Shown piece after piece: positions 13,853-13,880 of a stretch of 13,880 nucleotides of DNA. This DNA comes from SAR324 cluster bacterium (GTDB taxonomy: Bacteria; SAR324; NAC60-12), in contig JAPKDT010000027.1 in assembly GCA_028822475.1 (NCBI GenBank), positions 1-13,880 of the forward strand, read 5' to 3'. The position numbers were made by a program, and so were the translations under genes. Every line of letters begins with the position of its first letter. Position 1 is the first letter of the stretch. The notes below the pieces were generated by a model. The model searched no databases and was not told where the DNA came from. It was given only the letters and a program-made list of their open reading frames with translations.

Positions 13853-13880
13853 ATGCTGAAGGAAAGAATGGAAGCTTTGG
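13853..13880 (+). CDS. Possible start of a rightward gene, cut by the window edge
   Basis: An ATG at 13853 opens a frame reading MLKERMEAL before the window ends. It is divergent from rpsD, and the gap between the two starts (285 bases) would be a shared control region. There is no ribosome binding site upstream (CCCCACC) and too little sequence to assign a family. Confidence 0.25.

Noticed and set aside
1..13880. Mobile element, phage defence system, toxin-antitoxin pair or CRISPR array
   Set aside because: No transposase, integrase, nuclease, repeat array or small paired genes are present; the genes are core metabolism and translation.

Overview
The window (13,880 bases) is dense bacterial chromosome made of housekeeping genes. 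I see no mobile element, phage, CRISPR, tRNA or rRNA. LolC-type lipoprotein export machinery implies an outer membrane. The 2-isopropylmalate/citramalate synthase, the AlaRS N-terminus and the S4 C-terminus resemble proteins of the Fibrobacteres-Chlorobi-Bacteroidetes superphylum, perhaps Balneolota or Rhodothermota. The two best promoters have sigma70-like TTGACA / TAAAAT-GATAAT elements rather than the motif usual in class Bacteroidia. This placement is tentative and comes from remembered family sequences.

Left block, plus strand (2-4628): the tail of a HAD-family hydrolase, a small four-helix membrane protein with histidines at the helix ends, a 2-isopropylmalate/(R)-citramalate synthase family enzyme, a two-domain protein joining a NadD-like nucleotidyltransferase to a PncC/CinA-C-like NMN deamidase domain, and an anthranilate phosphoribosyltransferase (TrpD) whose start codon overlaps the stop codon of the fusion gene. 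Branched-chain amino acid, NAD and tryptophan metabolism are thus mixed in one possible transcription unit.

Middle (4656-6983): a minus-strand glycerophosphodiester phosphodiesterase converges on trpD. Divergent from it, behind a near-consensus promoter, lies an NfuA-like Fe-S carrier with an added N-terminal cysteine-less rhodanese domain. A 140-residue protein of unknown function follows.

Right block, minus strand (13567 down to 6986): rpsD, alaS, lolC, a 7Fe/8Fe ferredoxin, rpmF and plsX. rpmF-plsX is the classic L32/phospholipid-initiation pair. alaS and lolC are separated by 3 bases. The ferredoxin has its own strong ribosome binding site and a Fur-like box upstream. rpsD stands outside any visible ribosomal protein operon, lacks the zinc-binding cysteine cluster, and has a long leader with inverted repeats and a promoter overlapped by a second Fur-family-like box.

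The points most worth checking are the NadD-PncC fusion with altered motifs in both domains and its coupling to an altered TrpD, the rhodanese-A-type-Nfu protein, and the rpsD leader.
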